NCBI GenBank assembly: GCA_964493125.1
Contig: CAZBMS010000028.1
Location: 1 to 19,513 of the forward strand
DNA: 19,513 bases
Direction of reading: 5' to 3'
DNA from: QGNO01 sp964493125
GTDB lineage: Bacteria; Chloroflexota; Dehalococcoidia; Lucifugimonadales; QGNO01
Below, piece after piece: positions 7,649 through 16,250 of the stretch. Position numbers and translations under genes: made by a program. Below the pieces are notes generated by a model that searched no databases, was not told where the DNA came from, and worked only from the letters and a program-made list of their open reading frames with translations. Each line of letters starts with the position of its first letter. The stretch's first letter is position 1.

Positions 7649-8159
7649 GGGATTCTAAGCCATTATTCTTGTATACCTTAGCCCGGTTCGCATAGCTTAT
7701 AGCTCGTGTTCTAATTAACTCTTCGTGCCTTTCTTCAATCTCACTCCTTGGCCTTGCAGGAACTCCTGTCACTACAGTGCGCTCAGGAATTTTCATTCCA
7801 TCTAGCACTACAGCTCCCGAACCAACGATTGAAAGTTCGCCAACCTCTACTCCTTCGTTTACCGTGGCTCCATTTCCAACAAGACAATTATCCGCCAAAT
7901 AGCGCCCGTGCCATAAAACATTATGCCCTATGGTAACCCCGCTTCCGATCGTAGCGCTCGAGTCAGAATGGATCACACTATTGTCTTGTATATTAGTGTT
8001 ACTGCCCACCACAATCTTGCCGTTGTCTGCCCTAATAACGGCGCCAGGCCACACACTGGAATTTTCACCGATTTCGACATCTCCCACTACATAAGCAGCC
8101 TCACTAATGAAAGCTGTGGCATGTACTTTAGGGGTTTTACCTTCCAAACTTCTTATCAT
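7644..8159 (-). CDS. Gamma-class carbonic anhydrase-like hexapeptide protein
   Basis: The 171-residue protein is a left-handed beta-helix of hexapeptide repeats (about residues 10-130) followed by a C-terminal helix. His64, His79 and His84 match the three metal ligands of gamma-carbonic anhydrases (Cam/CamH/YrdA group). Arg43, Asp45, Gln58 and Asp59 are also in the family positions. Such enzymes hydrate CO2 to bicarbonate, though many YrdA-like members are of unproven activity. The common Cys after the third His (HGC) is Arg here. GGGAGG lies 6 nt before the ATG. It follows gatA on the same strand by 118 bp and could be co-transcribed or have its own promoter. Confidence 0.85.
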   Translation of the reverse strand: MIRSLEGKTPKVHATAFISEAAYVVGDVEIGENSSVWPGAVIRADNGKIVVGSNTNIQDNSVIHSDSSATIGSGVTIGHNVLWHGRYLADNCLVGNGATVNEGVEVGELSIVGSGAVVLDGMKIPERTVVTGVPARPRSEIEERHEELIRTRAISYANRAKVYKNNGLESQ

Positions 8160-8277
8160 AGTTACCTCCCAGAAAATAGCTGTGGTAAATTAGTAATAGA
8201 CTACAGGTACTAAGTAAACCCAATCTACTCATTAATTCCTAGAATAACGTCGCATCTGGCCCGCTAAGACTCGCCTA

Positions 8278-9741
8278 TTAAATCTCTGGGCGCAGCTTAT
8301 GCCATTCCGAAGCTTGCTCGTAAGCGTGAGCAACTCTCAGAATGGTGGCGTCTCCCATTTGAGGGCCTATAATTTGCAAACCCACCGGCAAGCCTTGCGA
8401 AAAACCGCATTGGACAGAGATACCAGGCAATCCAGCAATATTTACAGGTATCGTTAGCACGTCACTTAGATACATCTGGAGAGGATCTGCCGTCTTCTCT
8501 CCAATCTTGAATGCGGGGGTCGGAGATGTGGGTGTAACCAAAACATCATATTTCTTGAATGCTTCGCTGAATTCTTCGGATATCAAAGTCCTTACTTTCA
8601 AAGCTTTAAGATAGTAAGCATCGTAGTATCCGGCCGATAGAGAGTAGGTGCCCAACATTATTCTTCTCTTAACCTCAGGCCCAAATCCTTGCTGTCGTGT
8701 ATTTTCAAGTTCTGCCCACATGCTTTCAGAACTTTGATCAGAGTAACCGTATTTAACACCATCATATCTTGCTAGATTAGCGGAACACTCAGAAGGTGCG
8801 ATAATATAGTAAACGGCCAAAGCATATTCCGTAGATGGCAAAGATACTTCCCAATCAACAGATGCACCCAACGATTGTAATACTTCTATCGCTTCACGCG
8901 TTGCTTGATCCACTTCAGAATCTATACCATCGACAAAATACTCCTTGGGAACTCCGATTTTCATTCCCTTAATGCCTTTATCAAGAGCTTTTGTAAAGTC
9001 CTGTTTAGGCACAGGAATCGATGTGGAATCTTTGGGATCATGACCAGATATTGCAGTTAGCAACATAGCGGAGTCAGTAACATCACGGGTTATAGGACCT
9101 ATTTGATCAAGAGAAGAAGCAAAGGCAACTAGCCCATATCTACTCACCAATCCATACGTAGGCTTCATACCAACTACACCACATAGTGCGGCAGGTTGTC
9201 TAATGCTGCCACCCGTGTCAGAGCCCAGTGCTGCCATAGATTCACTTGCCGAAACACTAGCTGCTGGGCCTCCACTGCTGCCCCCAGGAACTCGCTCAAG
9301 ATCCCACGGATTATGAGTACTATGAAAAGCAGAGTTTTCAGTTGAAGAACCCATCGCAAACTCATCCATATTTCCCTTGCCAATAACTACAGCATTCTCA
9401 CTTTCCAAGCGATCTACAACTGTGGCACTGTACGGAGGAACGAAATCTCTAAGCATTATGGAAGAACAAGTAGTGACTATCCCCTTAGTACACATATTGT
9501 CCTTTATTTGAAGTGGTATCCCAGTCATTAAAGAAGAGTGTCCCTGAGATATTGCCAAATCTGCTCGCTCTGCCTGTTCAATTGCAACTTCAGGAGTAAC
9601 CCTAACAAAAGCGCGAACCCTAGATTCGACCGAATCTATACGATCAATAAAGGATTTTGTAAGTTCTACAGAGGACACTTCTCGTGCATCTAGCAACGTG
9701 CGTGCCTCTTTTATCGTCAGCTTGTAGATATCATTCTGCAA
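8278..9741 (-). CDS. gatA: Aspartyl/glutamyl-tRNA amidotransferase subunit A
   Basis: GatA is the amidase subunit of GatCAB. It frees ammonia from glutamine so that Glu-tRNA(Gln) or Asp-tRNA(Asn) can be amidated. The 487-residue protein shows the amidase-signature triad: Lys80 (QIKD), Ser155 in PGGSSGG and Ser179 in GSDTGGSIRQP. The length matches the family. It starts at TTG 9741 with GAGGG about 10 nt before, and I see no better codon. gatC lies 94 bp upstream on the same strand; gatB, the third subunit, is not in the window. Presence of GatCAB usually means the organism lacks at least one of GlnRS or AsnRS. Confidence 0.96.
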   Translation of the reverse strand: MQNDIYKLTIKEARTLLDAREVSSVELTKSFIDRIDSVESRVRAFVRVTPEVAIEQAERADLAISQGHSSLMTGIPLQIKDNMCTKGIVTTCSSIMLRDFVPPYSATVVDRLESENAVVIGKGNMDEFAMGSSTENSAFHSTHNPWDLERVPGGSSGGPAASVSASESMAALGSDTGGSIRQPAALCGVVGMKPTYGLVSRYGLVAFASSLDQIGPITRDVTDSAMLLTAISGHDPKDSTSIPVPKQDFTKALDKGIKGMKIGVPKEYFVDGIDSEVDQATREAIEVLQSLGASVDWEVSLPSTEYALAVYYIIAPSECSANLARYDGVKYGYSDQSSESMWAELENTRQQGFGPEVKRRIMLGTYSLSAGYYDAYYLKALKVRTLISEEFSEAFKKYDVLVTPTSPTPAFKIGEKTADPLQMYLSDVLTIPVNIAGLPGISVQCGFSQGLPVGLQIIGPQMGDATILRVAHAYEQASEWHKLRPEI

Positions 9742-9835
9742 GATATATTTTCCCTCAGTTTAAACTTGCTCAATCCCAAAATCACTAATCTCATAGCAAT
9801 TCAAGGATCATCATTCGAAAGTAATTAAGTTGGGC

Positions 9836-10123
9836 CTATTCCAAAACTGCCTTCACGCGAAAATAGTCACCCTCCCGACGTGGGGCATTAGCCAGAACAT
9901 CTTCCTTATCCAAACCAGGTTCTGTTTTATCTTCACGCATTACAGTGTGATTAGTAACAGACTGATTAGTAGGATCAACGCCATCCGTTTGGATATTCTC
10001 CAACATTTGGAAATAGCCCAAGATATCGTCTAGTTGCGAACGGTACAATTCCAAGTCTTCCGGCTTCATCGCCAATCTCGCTAACAGGGCAACATGCCGT
10101 ACTTCATCAGATGTGAGCGCCAT
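9836..10123 (-). CDS. gatC: Aspartyl/glutamyl-tRNA amidotransferase subunit C
   Basis: GatC is the small linker subunit that wraps around GatA and stabilises the GatCAB complex. This 95-residue protein has the expected length. It has the conserved helix pair at the N-terminus (VRHVALLARLAM at about 8-19, then LDDILGYFQML at about 31-41). The C-terminal segment RREGDYFRVKAVLE closely matches the family ending. AAGGAG lies 6 nt before the ATG. The gene directly precedes gatA, as in many bacteria. Confidence 0.95.
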   Translation of the reverse strand: MALTSDEVRHVALLARLAMKPEDLELYRSQLDDILGYFQMLENIQTDGVDPTNQSVTNHTVMREDKTEPGLDKEDVLANAPRREGDYFRVKAVLE

Positions 10124-10151
10124 AGAATCTCCTTGAACGTAACTTGCGATA

Positions 10152-10182
10152 GTCTAACAAACAGGTACTGTCTAAACAACAG
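10152..10182. repeat. Imperfect 13-bp direct repeat in gmk-gatC gap
   Basis: GTCTAACAAACAG (10152-10164) and GTCTAAACAACAG (10170-10182) match in 11 of 13 places and start 18 bp apart. They lie in the 101-bp gap before gatC, so they could be a regulatory site for gatCA. They could equally be chance in A-rich DNA. No clear promoter boxes were found around them. Confidence 0.35.
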
Positions 10183-10224
10183 ACTTCGGCTCAGCCCGAG
10201 TTTCCAAATAGTCCCTTACAAAGG

Positions 10225-10836
10225 CTATTTATTTCCCGAAAACCGCTCAAGTTTTCGCTCGTCCTTTTCTGCCTTAATGATTCTGTCTATCTGAGTGACA
10301 ACGTCCTCCACCTTATTGTCGTAATTAACTACTACGTAATCAAATTCATCCCTCAGTAGCATTTCACTATTTGCGGTTTCTATCCGAAGCTGGAGATCTT
10401 CCTCTGACTCTGACTTTCGCTCACGCAATCTCCTTTCCAACTCTTGTATACTTGGCGGGGCTATGAATATTAGAAGAGCATCATCAATTTTGGATCTCAA
10501 TGTCATTGCTCCCTGAACATCCGTTTTAACTATAACGTCACTGCCCCTCTTCATAGCCTCGTCCGCCTGACTTTTTGGCACTCCATACCATCTCCCATAG
10601 ACTTCGGCTGACTCCAAGAATCCTCCCTGCTTATAAATCTCAGCATATTCCTCTGAAGACATGAAGAAATATTCGGTCCCGTTTCTTTCGCCTTCTCGTT
10701 TAGGCCGAGTCGTAACAGTAACTATGTAGTGCCAAGGCCTATTAAGAAGTTTCATTTGTTCTAAAACGGTGTCCTTTCCCACTCCAGAAGGTCCTGAAAT
10801 AACAACCATTAATGAGGTATTAGAACTAGCCGACAT
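10225..10836 (-). CDS. gmk: Guanylate kinase
   Basis: Gmk phosphorylates GMP to GDP with ATP in the cytoplasm. The 203-residue protein has the P-loop GPSGVGKD at 15-22 and the GMP-binding region TTRPKREGERNGTEY at about 42-56. FLESAEVYGRWYG follows at about 73-85, and the lid with its run of Arg (ERRLRERKSESEEDLQLR) comes after. All are diagnostic. The residue after the P-loop Lys is Asp22 rather than Ser/Thr, which is unusual in P-loops generally. The ATG is only 4 bp after the aroA stop with a weak GAGTAGAG SD, so translation is probably coupled to aroA. Confidence 0.96.
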   Translation of the reverse strand: MSASSNTSLMVVISGPSGVGKDTVLEQMKLLNRPWHYIVTVTTRPKREGERNGTEYFFMSSEEYAEIYKQGGFLESAEVYGRWYGVPKSQADEAMKRGSDVIVKTDVQGAMTLRSKIDDALLIFIAPPSIQELERRLRERKSESEEDLQLRIETANSEMLLRDEFDYVVVNYDNKVEDVVTQIDRIIKAEKDERKLERFSGNK

Positions 10837-10840
10837 TACT

Positions 10841-12160
10841 CTACTCAGATGATCCTTTCACAAGTAACTGAATATCATTCCAAAAAGTTGGGTATGAAAC
10901 ACTTGCTGATTCAGACCCAGCGATTTGTGTTTCACCATTAGCCAGCAACCCAGCTACACCAAGAGTCATTGCAAGCCTATGATCACCATGACTCCAACCA
11001 GATTCTCCACGCAACATGCCAGTCCCCTCAATCTCCATCCCATCCTTTAATTCTCGTAAGTTTCCACCCAGACGACTCAGTTCTGTAACGGTGGCTTTTA
11101 TACGATCTGATTCTTTGACCCGTAACTCAGCAGCGTCCCGAATGATTGTGGTACCCTCCGCGAAACAAGCAGCAAGCGATATTACTGGTATCTCATCTAT
11201 TAGTCGAGGAACTAAGGGGCCTGAAATTTCAATTGCCTTAAGATTACTAGACTCAGCCATTATGTCAGCTACTTCCTCTCCACCTTCAAACCGACGATTC
11301 ATTATCGTTAACTTTCCTCCCATAGACCTTAGTGCATCTATAACTCCAGTTCTGGTTTTGTTAATTCCCACGTTTAGGACGGTTACTTTTGCAGAGGGAT
11401 GGCAAATTGCAGCTACAAGCCAATATGCAGCGGAGCTAGTATCAGTCGGAACGCGTACGTCAACAGATCTCAAATCTCCGGTCGGGTTTACTCTAATGGT
11501 CAAATCCTCTTCGAATAAAGAGGATCCCATACTTTCCAGCATCCTCTCAGTATGGTCGCGAGACTGTGCGGGTTGATGCAAAATGGTTTCACCGTCGGCA
11601 TAAAGACCCGCAATAATGATACTAGACTTTAATTGGGCGCTAGCTACCGGCATGGTATATTCGATCCCACTCAACGATCCGCCACTTATAGATAAAGGAG
11701 CTCTAGTATTACCATCCCTACCTTGAATTCGCGCACCCATTTTCTCTAGTGGCTTGATAATACGGTCCATTGGGCGAGAACGAAGGGACTTGTCTCCAGT
11801 GATAACGCTGAAAAATGGCTGCGCAGCTAGCAAGCCTGAAACCAATCGCATCGTGGTTCCACTGTTACCAGCATTAAGAACATTTCCGGGCTCAGTTAAG
11901 CCATAAAGCCCTTTCCCTGTAATCTTAAAACATTCATCTGAATTACTGACTGCACAATCTACATGTCTAATGATGTCAGCGCCTAAGCCTCGCAAGCACC
12001 TAAGCATCGAGCTTCGGTCATCGCCCACACAAAAATTAGACACGTGAGCCGTGCCGGTAGCAATGGAGTTGAGTAGCGATGCACGGTGCGATATAGACTT
12101 GTCACCAGGTGGTGACAAAGTTCCACTAAGCCGTTTGGGAGAAGATACTGTACGATTCAT
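10841..12160 (-). CDS. aroA: 3-phosphoshikimate 1-carboxyvinyltransferase (EPSP synthase)
   Basis: AroA joins PEP and shikimate-3-phosphate to form EPSP, step six of the shikimate pathway. The 439-residue protein shows PPGDKSISHRA near residue 17 and the NAGNSGTTMRL motif near 97. SRDHTERML follows near 200. DEIPVISLAACFAEG and the active-site segment RVKESDRI come after, with GDHRLAMTL near the C-terminus. The NSGTTMRL and RPMDR forms look like the Bacillus-type enzyme more than the E. coli type. Its ATG overlaps the last base of the tyrA stop (TAATG), a strong sign of coupling. No separate SD is needed or seen. Confidence 0.96.
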   Translation of the reverse strand: MNRTVSSPKRLSGTLSPPGDKSISHRASLLNSIATGTAHVSNFCVGDDRSSMLRCLRGLGADIIRHVDCAVSNSDECFKITGKGLYGLTEPGNVLNAGNSGTTMRLVSGLLAAQPFFSVITGDKSLRSRPMDRIIKPLEKMGARIQGRDGNTRAPLSISGGSLSGIEYTMPVASAQLKSSIIIAGLYADGETILHQPAQSRDHTERMLESMGSSLFEEDLTIRVNPTGDLRSVDVRVPTDTSSAAYWLVAAICHPSAKVTVLNVGINKTRTGVIDALRSMGGKLTIMNRRFEGGEEVADIMAESSNLKAIEISGPLVPRLIDEIPVISLAACFAEGTTIIRDAAELRVKESDRIKATVTELSRLGGNLRELKDGMEIEGTGMLRGESGWSHGDHRLAMTLGVAGLLANGETQIAGSESASVSYPTFWNDIQLLVKGSSE

Positions 12161-13203
12161 TATCGTCTACGATGGCGACCCTTTCGCTCCTCCGCACGTT
12201 CTTGCTGAGAGCTCAATACATCCTGGTACCTTTCTCTCAACCGAGATCCCACTAACATATCCATCATCTGCGCTCCAAAAGAAGGAAGTTCCGGGCGTGA
12301 CAAATCTTCGTCTTCATCATCGTTACCAGATTCGAATCTGCGCAACCATTTTTCCCTGGATTCCCAGGCCTTGGCAAAAGTGTCTCCAAGTTTCTCTAGC
12401 CCCTTTTCATCTCCTGTGTTCCCAACCATTTGACGGAATTCCTGTAACTCCTCTATAACTCTGTCGATCCAGTACAACAAACTTTCCTGATTGGTAACAG
12501 ATATATCTAAGTTCATTACTGGGTCCCCTGAAGCAAGCCTAGATACATCTCGAAAGCCTGTAGCAGCAAGCTTGCTAATCTCTCTCCATGAGGGGCTCCC
12601 GGAGGTAGCTGAAACCAATGCAGTAGACATAATTATCGGTAGGTGACTCACCGCAGCCACATAACTATCGTGTTCCTCAGCGTCCACGAAGTAAGGTTTT
12701 GCTCCCAATAAATCAACTAACCCTATTACAGAATTCACTGCACCCTCAGTCGCACCTTTACCAGGGATAACGGCGTAGCGCGCATTCTTAAATAAGCTAG
12801 CGTCGGCAGCTGACACACCAGAAATTTCTTTACCGGCCATGGGATGGCCACCAACAAAGCTAACCTCTTCAGGCAGGTAATCTTGTGCCCATTTCATTAT
12901 TTCCAATTTAGTACTACCTGTATCAGTCACAATACAGCCTGGAGACAGCATTTCAGATATGGTTTTCATCATGTCTCTTATAGCCAAAACAGGTACTGCT
13001 AAAATGACCATCTTCGCATCTTTTAGCGCATCGTCTAATTTCCAGTGTGCCTTATCTACAGCCTTAAGTTTTTCAGCTTTACGCCCCTCATCGAAGTCCT
13101 TATCATAACCTGATACGTAGATCCTATCTGATGCGTTTGCCTTTAATGCGAATCCTATAGATCCACCAATTAAGCCTAGTCCGATTATAGTTATCTTATC
13201 CAC
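12160..13203 (-). CDS. tyrA: Prephenate dehydrogenase with long charged C-terminal tail
   Basis: TyrA oxidatively decarboxylates prephenate to 4-hydroxyphenylpyruvate with NAD+, leading to tyrosine. Visible are the dinucleotide motif GLGLIGGS at 8-15, DTGSTK at 94-99, GGHPMAG at 118-124, the catalytic-type His187 in SHLP and GFRDVSRLASGDP at 216-228. The core ends near residue 290. After it comes a tail of nearly 60 residues with an acidic stretch (GNDDEDED) and a basic end rich in Arg. This tail is not an ACT domain, the usual feedback domain. Start is GTG 13203 with GGGAGG 4 nt before it. It lies 21 bp after the M50 gene and overlaps aroA by one base. Confidence 0.94.
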   Translation of the reverse strand: MDKITIIGLGLIGGSIGFALKANASDRIYVSGYDKDFDEGRKAEKLKAVDKAHWKLDDALKDAKMVILAVPVLAIRDMMKTISEMLSPGCIVTDTGSTKLEIMKWAQDYLPEEVSFVGGHPMAGKEISGVSAADASLFKNARYAVIPGKGATEGAVNSVIGLVDLLGAKPYFVDAEEHDSYVAAVSHLPIIMSTALVSATSGSPSWREISKLAATGFRDVSRLASGDPVMNLDISVTNQESLLYWIDRVIEELQEFRQMVGNTGDEKGLEKLGDTFAKAWESREKWLRRFESGNDDEDEDLSRPELPSFGAQMMDMLVGSRLRERYQDVLSSQQERAEERKGRHRRR

Positions 13204-13224
13204 GCAACCTCCCTATTGTGACCG

Positions 13225-13944
13225 TTAAAACACTAAAGCCTCTCCAACAATCACAATAATAAGGTAGTTTATCACAGGGCTAATGAGGCCACTTATTATC
13301 CCAATTCCAAAAACTATATCCGCCATTATCGCCACTATTAGAACTACAGGACCATATTTCTGTAATCTCTCAACCACATCCGCCCAAGATCTGGGCAACA
13401 AGCCCAAAGCTACACCTGATCCATCAAGCGGGGCTAAAGGCAGCAAATTGAAAACACCCAGCACTATACTGAAAAGGACTATAGTAGCAATAGTATGTGA
13501 CAGGATGATTTCCATCCCAAATCCAATAAACCGTGATGGGAATAACGTAGTTGGCCAAGAAATTAATCCTAGCTTAATCGGGATCACAAAAATCGTGGCC
13601 GTAAGGATATTGGAAATCGGACCAGCAGCTGATACAAGCGCCATTCCCCTCCTCCCACCAAGGAGCGTGTGTTCATTCACTGGTACCGGCTTTCCCCAAC
13701 CAAAACCAGCCAAAAAGAACAGGACTAAACCCGTAGATTCAATATGACGGAGAGGATTTAATGATAGCCTGCCCAATCGCTTGGAAGTGCTATCACCAAG
13801 TAGATAGGCTAGTAGTGAATGGCTGCACTCGTGAATCGTAATTACAACCAGTAAAGCAATCAAGACTATTAAGGCAACCGCTGGAAAAACCAAAAGGAAC
13901 TCTTTTGGGGAATAAAAAAGTAAGTCAAGGTAACTTAAAAGCAT
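13225..13944 (-). CDS. Site-2-protease-family (M50) membrane metalloprotease
   Basis: The 239-residue protein has about six hydrophobic helices. The zinc motif His38-Glu39-x-x-His42 (HECSH) lies inside the first long helix, and the distal ligand motif NLLPLAPLDGS (166-176, Asp174) is in the right place. This is the compact S2P/SREBF-like branch without a PDZ domain, often of unknown substrate. It differs from RseP, which is longer with PDZ repeats. An AAGG lies 7 nt before the ATG. The gene sits 57 bp after the unknown barrel-like gene and 21 bp before tyrA, so it probably shares their transcript; no functional link with tyrosine synthesis is known. Confidence 0.88.
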   Translation of the reverse strand: MLLSYLDLLFYSPKEFLLVFPAVALIVLIALLVVITIHECSHSLLAYLLGDSTSKRLGRLSLNPLRHIESTGLVLFFLAGFGWGKPVPVNEHTLLGGRRGMALVSAAGPISNILTATIFVIPIKLGLISWPTTLFPSRFIGFGMEIILSHTIATIVLFSIVLGVFNLLPLAPLDGSGVALGLLPRSWADVVERLQKYGPVVLIVAIMADIVFGIGIISGLISPVINYLIIVIVGEALVF

Positions 13945-14001
13945 ATCTAAGCCTTTATCTCACTACCAAACAACCAAGAGCTGAGATTAAACTCGGTTTC
14001 T

Positions 14002-14790
14002 CTAGAAATCGTCGTCCAAATCCCCGTCATCCTCGTGGTGGTGAGATCCAGATTGAGCGTTTTCGATTTGCCTTGATAGCGAAGGACCTGGTTTGTGATC
14101 ATGCCTAGGTTTCCGAGGAGGCAAACTGTCTATGCTTTCACGCAGCTTTTCGATTGTACCTACACCAGTCTTTTCAAAGTCAGCTAATATCCCGTCTACA
14201 CCCAAATCCCTTAACTGTTCCAGTTCTCTCATACCAAGGGGAGCGTTCCATTCAACAAGCATGTATCTACTCATAGCTAAACGTACGTTTGATATCTTCA
14301 ATAAATCTGTCAATGAGAGGGGGCCTTCTGAGTTAGGGCACCTTAGTATAAGAACATCTATAGGCAAATCCTCAAGCCCACGCATTAAAGATTCATCTAA
14401 ATCAGGGCTTATCACCAAAGCCCTCGACACGTCTCCATTCCCCATGGAATTAACCCGAGTTTGATCAAGGTTCACTACAAAAAAGTCCGCACCTTTTTCC
14501 TTTACGAAATCAATCTGATCGCCGCTGTCCGTTTCAAAGGCTATCCCGAGGACGTAATCCTCTGATTTCTTAGACTTTGCTGTGCTTTTAGCCTTAGTTA
14601 ATCCCTTTTCATTGACAATAATCGCATCAGAAAGAGAAGCGACTTTACTGAACCCCTGCTTGGTAACAGCACTTGCCCAACTCACAAGCACCATTGATGA
14701 GATCTGCTGAGAGTCTGGTCTCGGGCCAAACCCAAGAACTCTGACTGGACCTTTCGTAACTTCTTCTAATCTGTCTAATAATTTGCCCAT
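14002..14790 (-). CDS. Hypothetical protein, possibly a TIM-barrel-like fold
   Basis: I do not recognise this 262-residue protein. Alternating short hydrophobic strands and helices fit a barrel-like or related alpha/beta fold: VRVLGFG, KVASLSDAIIV, VLGIAFETD, ADFFVVNLD, DVLILRC, VDGILADF. There are no membrane helices. No catalytic motif stands out; the barrel call is inference from strand spacing. A Lys/Ser-rich insert (KAKSTAKSKKSED) lies at about 66-78. The last 35 residues are low-complexity: basic, then His-rich and acidic (HHHEDDGDLDDD). The SD is weak (ACGGG). It follows purT by 100 bp and precedes the protease gene by 57 bp. Confidence 0.65.
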   Translation of the reverse strand: MGKLLDRLEEVTKGPVRVLGFGPRPDSQQISSMVLVSWASAVTKQGFSKVASLSDAIIVNEKGLTKAKSTAKSKKSEDYVLGIAFETDSGDQIDFVKEKGADFFVVNLDQTRVNSMGNGDVSRALVISPDLDESLMRGLEDLPIDVLILRCPNSEGPLSLTDLLKISNVRLAMSRYMLVEWNAPLGMRELEQLRDLGVDGILADFEKTGVGTIEKLRESIDSLPPRKPRHDHKPGPSLSRQIENAQSGSHHHEDDGDLDDDF

Positions 14791-14880
14791 AAATAACCCG
14801 TTGCCAGAAAAATTTGTTCCAATTCTAGGCTATCGTATTACGACGTTCAACTAATTGAACACTTTTCAAATACACAATCG

Positions 14881-14900
14881 CCGAGATTAGTTAATCTCGG
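14881..14900. repeat. Perfect hairpin spanning the purT stop codon
   Basis: CCGAGATTAGTTAATCTCGG is a perfect palindrome-like inverted repeat (8-bp arms with a 4-nt loop, or 9-bp with a 2-nt loop). On the minus strand the first arm is the last codons and TAA of purT. No T run follows, so it is not a standard intrinsic terminator. It may protect the mRNA 3' end or be a weak terminator. Confidence 0.6.
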
Positions 14901-16057
14901 TACACAATCTGCACAAGCTCACTCGCTCTCCGCGCTTTGGAGCGTGCATCCTCAAGATTTACTCCCTTAGCTAAACAAACCGCCATCCGTCTATATGGAC
15001 GTGAAGACGGCTTTCCAAAAATCCTCACATCGATTCCGGGAGTTTTCATAGCATCTTCAATGCCCAAATATTCGACCTTATCGGAATCCCTGTCAGCCAA
15101 AACTACGTGACTTGCATAAGAACCATCAACCTTTATTTCTGGTATCGGAAGCCCCAGTATCGCCCTCGCATGCAAATCAAATTCGCTTAGATTCTGCGAA
15201 ATCAAAGTGACCATACCTGTGTCGTGTGGCCTAGGTGATAACTCAGAAAAAACAACCTCTCTGCTAGTAACAAACATTTCCACTCCAAATATTCCGGTGC
15301 CTCCGAGATTGCTAGTCACCAACTCCGCAATGTTTTGTGCCTCAGTAAGTAAATCATCATCCATTTCTACGGGCTGCCAAGACTCCTGATAATCACCACG
15401 CTCTTGCCTGTGACCTATCGGGGGGCAAAAAAGAGTTTTGCCGTTCTTTTGCCTGACAGTCAAAAGTGTTATCTCATAATCAAAATCTATGAACTCCTCT
15501 ATAATCACACGCTCTCTATCTCCACGCATTCCTGAACTGGAGTAGGTCCATGCCCTTGTTATATCGGATTCATCAGAAACCACACTCTGACCCTTCCCTG
15601 AGCTACTCATTACAGGCTTCATAACAACCGGGTATCCTATATCGTTCGCAATCTCTGAACATTGCTCCTCAGATTCAGCATAGCCAAATCTAGCAGTTCT
15701 AACACCCAATTCATCAGCAGCTAAATCACGAATCCAGTCTCTATTCATAGTGAAATTGACAGCCCTGGCTGACGGAACTACCTGCGTGCCATTTTCCTCA
15801 AAATCAAAAAGTGCTTCGGTCCTTATAGCCTCTATTTCGGGCACAATTATTTGCGGCTTATGTTTCGAAATGATACTTGCCAGAGCATCACCATCCAGCA
15901 TATTTATCGTCTCATTTTCGTCAGCGACCTGCTGTGCTGGGGCGTTATAATAACTATCGCACGCTATTACGTAACAACCCAATCTCTTAGCGCTAATAAC
16001 GAACTCTTTACCTAGCTCTCCAGATCCGAGAAGCAATATCTTGACTGGTAGATTCAT
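14891..16057 (-). CDS. purT: Formate-dependent GAR transformylase (PurT)
   Basis: PurT makes formyl-GAR from GAR, formate and ATP, an alternative to folate-dependent PurN in purine synthesis. The 388-residue length is normal. It shows the N-terminal LLGSGELGKE at 9-18 and the ATP-grasp glycine-rich loop SSSGKGQS at 151-158. PPIGHRQERGDYQESWQP follows at about 212-229, and SELSPRPHDTG at about 271-281 carries metal/ATP ligands. These motifs separate it from the related PurK. AAGGTGA sits 6 nt before the ATG. It is the first gene of the long minus-strand run and is divergent from mscS across a 193-bp gap in which I found no convincing promoter. Confidence 0.96.
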   Translation of the reverse strand: MNLPVKILLLGSGELGKEFVISAKRLGCYVIACDSYYNAPAQQVADENETINMLDGDALASIISKHKPQIIVPEIEAIRTEALFDFEENGTQVVPSARAVNFTMNRDWIRDLAADELGVRTARFGYAESEEQCSEIANDIGYPVVMKPVMSSSGKGQSVVSDESDITRAWTYSSSGMRGDRERVIIEEFIDFDYEITLLTVRQKNGKTLFCPPIGHRQERGDYQESWQPVEMDDDLLTEAQNIAELVTSNLGGTGIFGVEMFVTSREVVFSELSPRPHDTGMVTLISQNLSEFDLHARAILGLPIPEIKVDGSYASHVVLADRDSDKVEYLGIEDAMKTPGIDVRIFGKPSSRPYRRMAVCLAKGVNLEDARSKARRASELVQIVYRD

Positions 16058-16250
16058 TGTGTCACCTTTTGCCGAACTTACTAATTGCGGAGACTAGGCA
16101 CAATCGAAGCATAATTAATCCAAGTGGTCAAGCCTAATATATCGACCAATGCCCAAAAGTGTCCTAGCCTAGTGATAGCTTTGCGAGTATCGTACATACG
16201 ACCAATTCCTGCTAACATAAAAAAGGTTCCCCAACCACTAAGGCAATAGA

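Noticed and set aside
11016..11576. 186-residue plus-strand ORF opposite aroA
   Set aside because: Antisense shadow of a certain gene; Ser/Pro/Thr-rich composition without motifs. The same holds for 12051-12458 (opposite tyrA/aroA), 13283-13747 (opposite the M50 gene) and 14132-14464.
10225..13203. tyrA-aroA-gmk as a novel biosynthetic cluster
   Set aside because: These are standard primary-metabolism genes whose linkage is common; the tight spacing shows an operon but not a new system.
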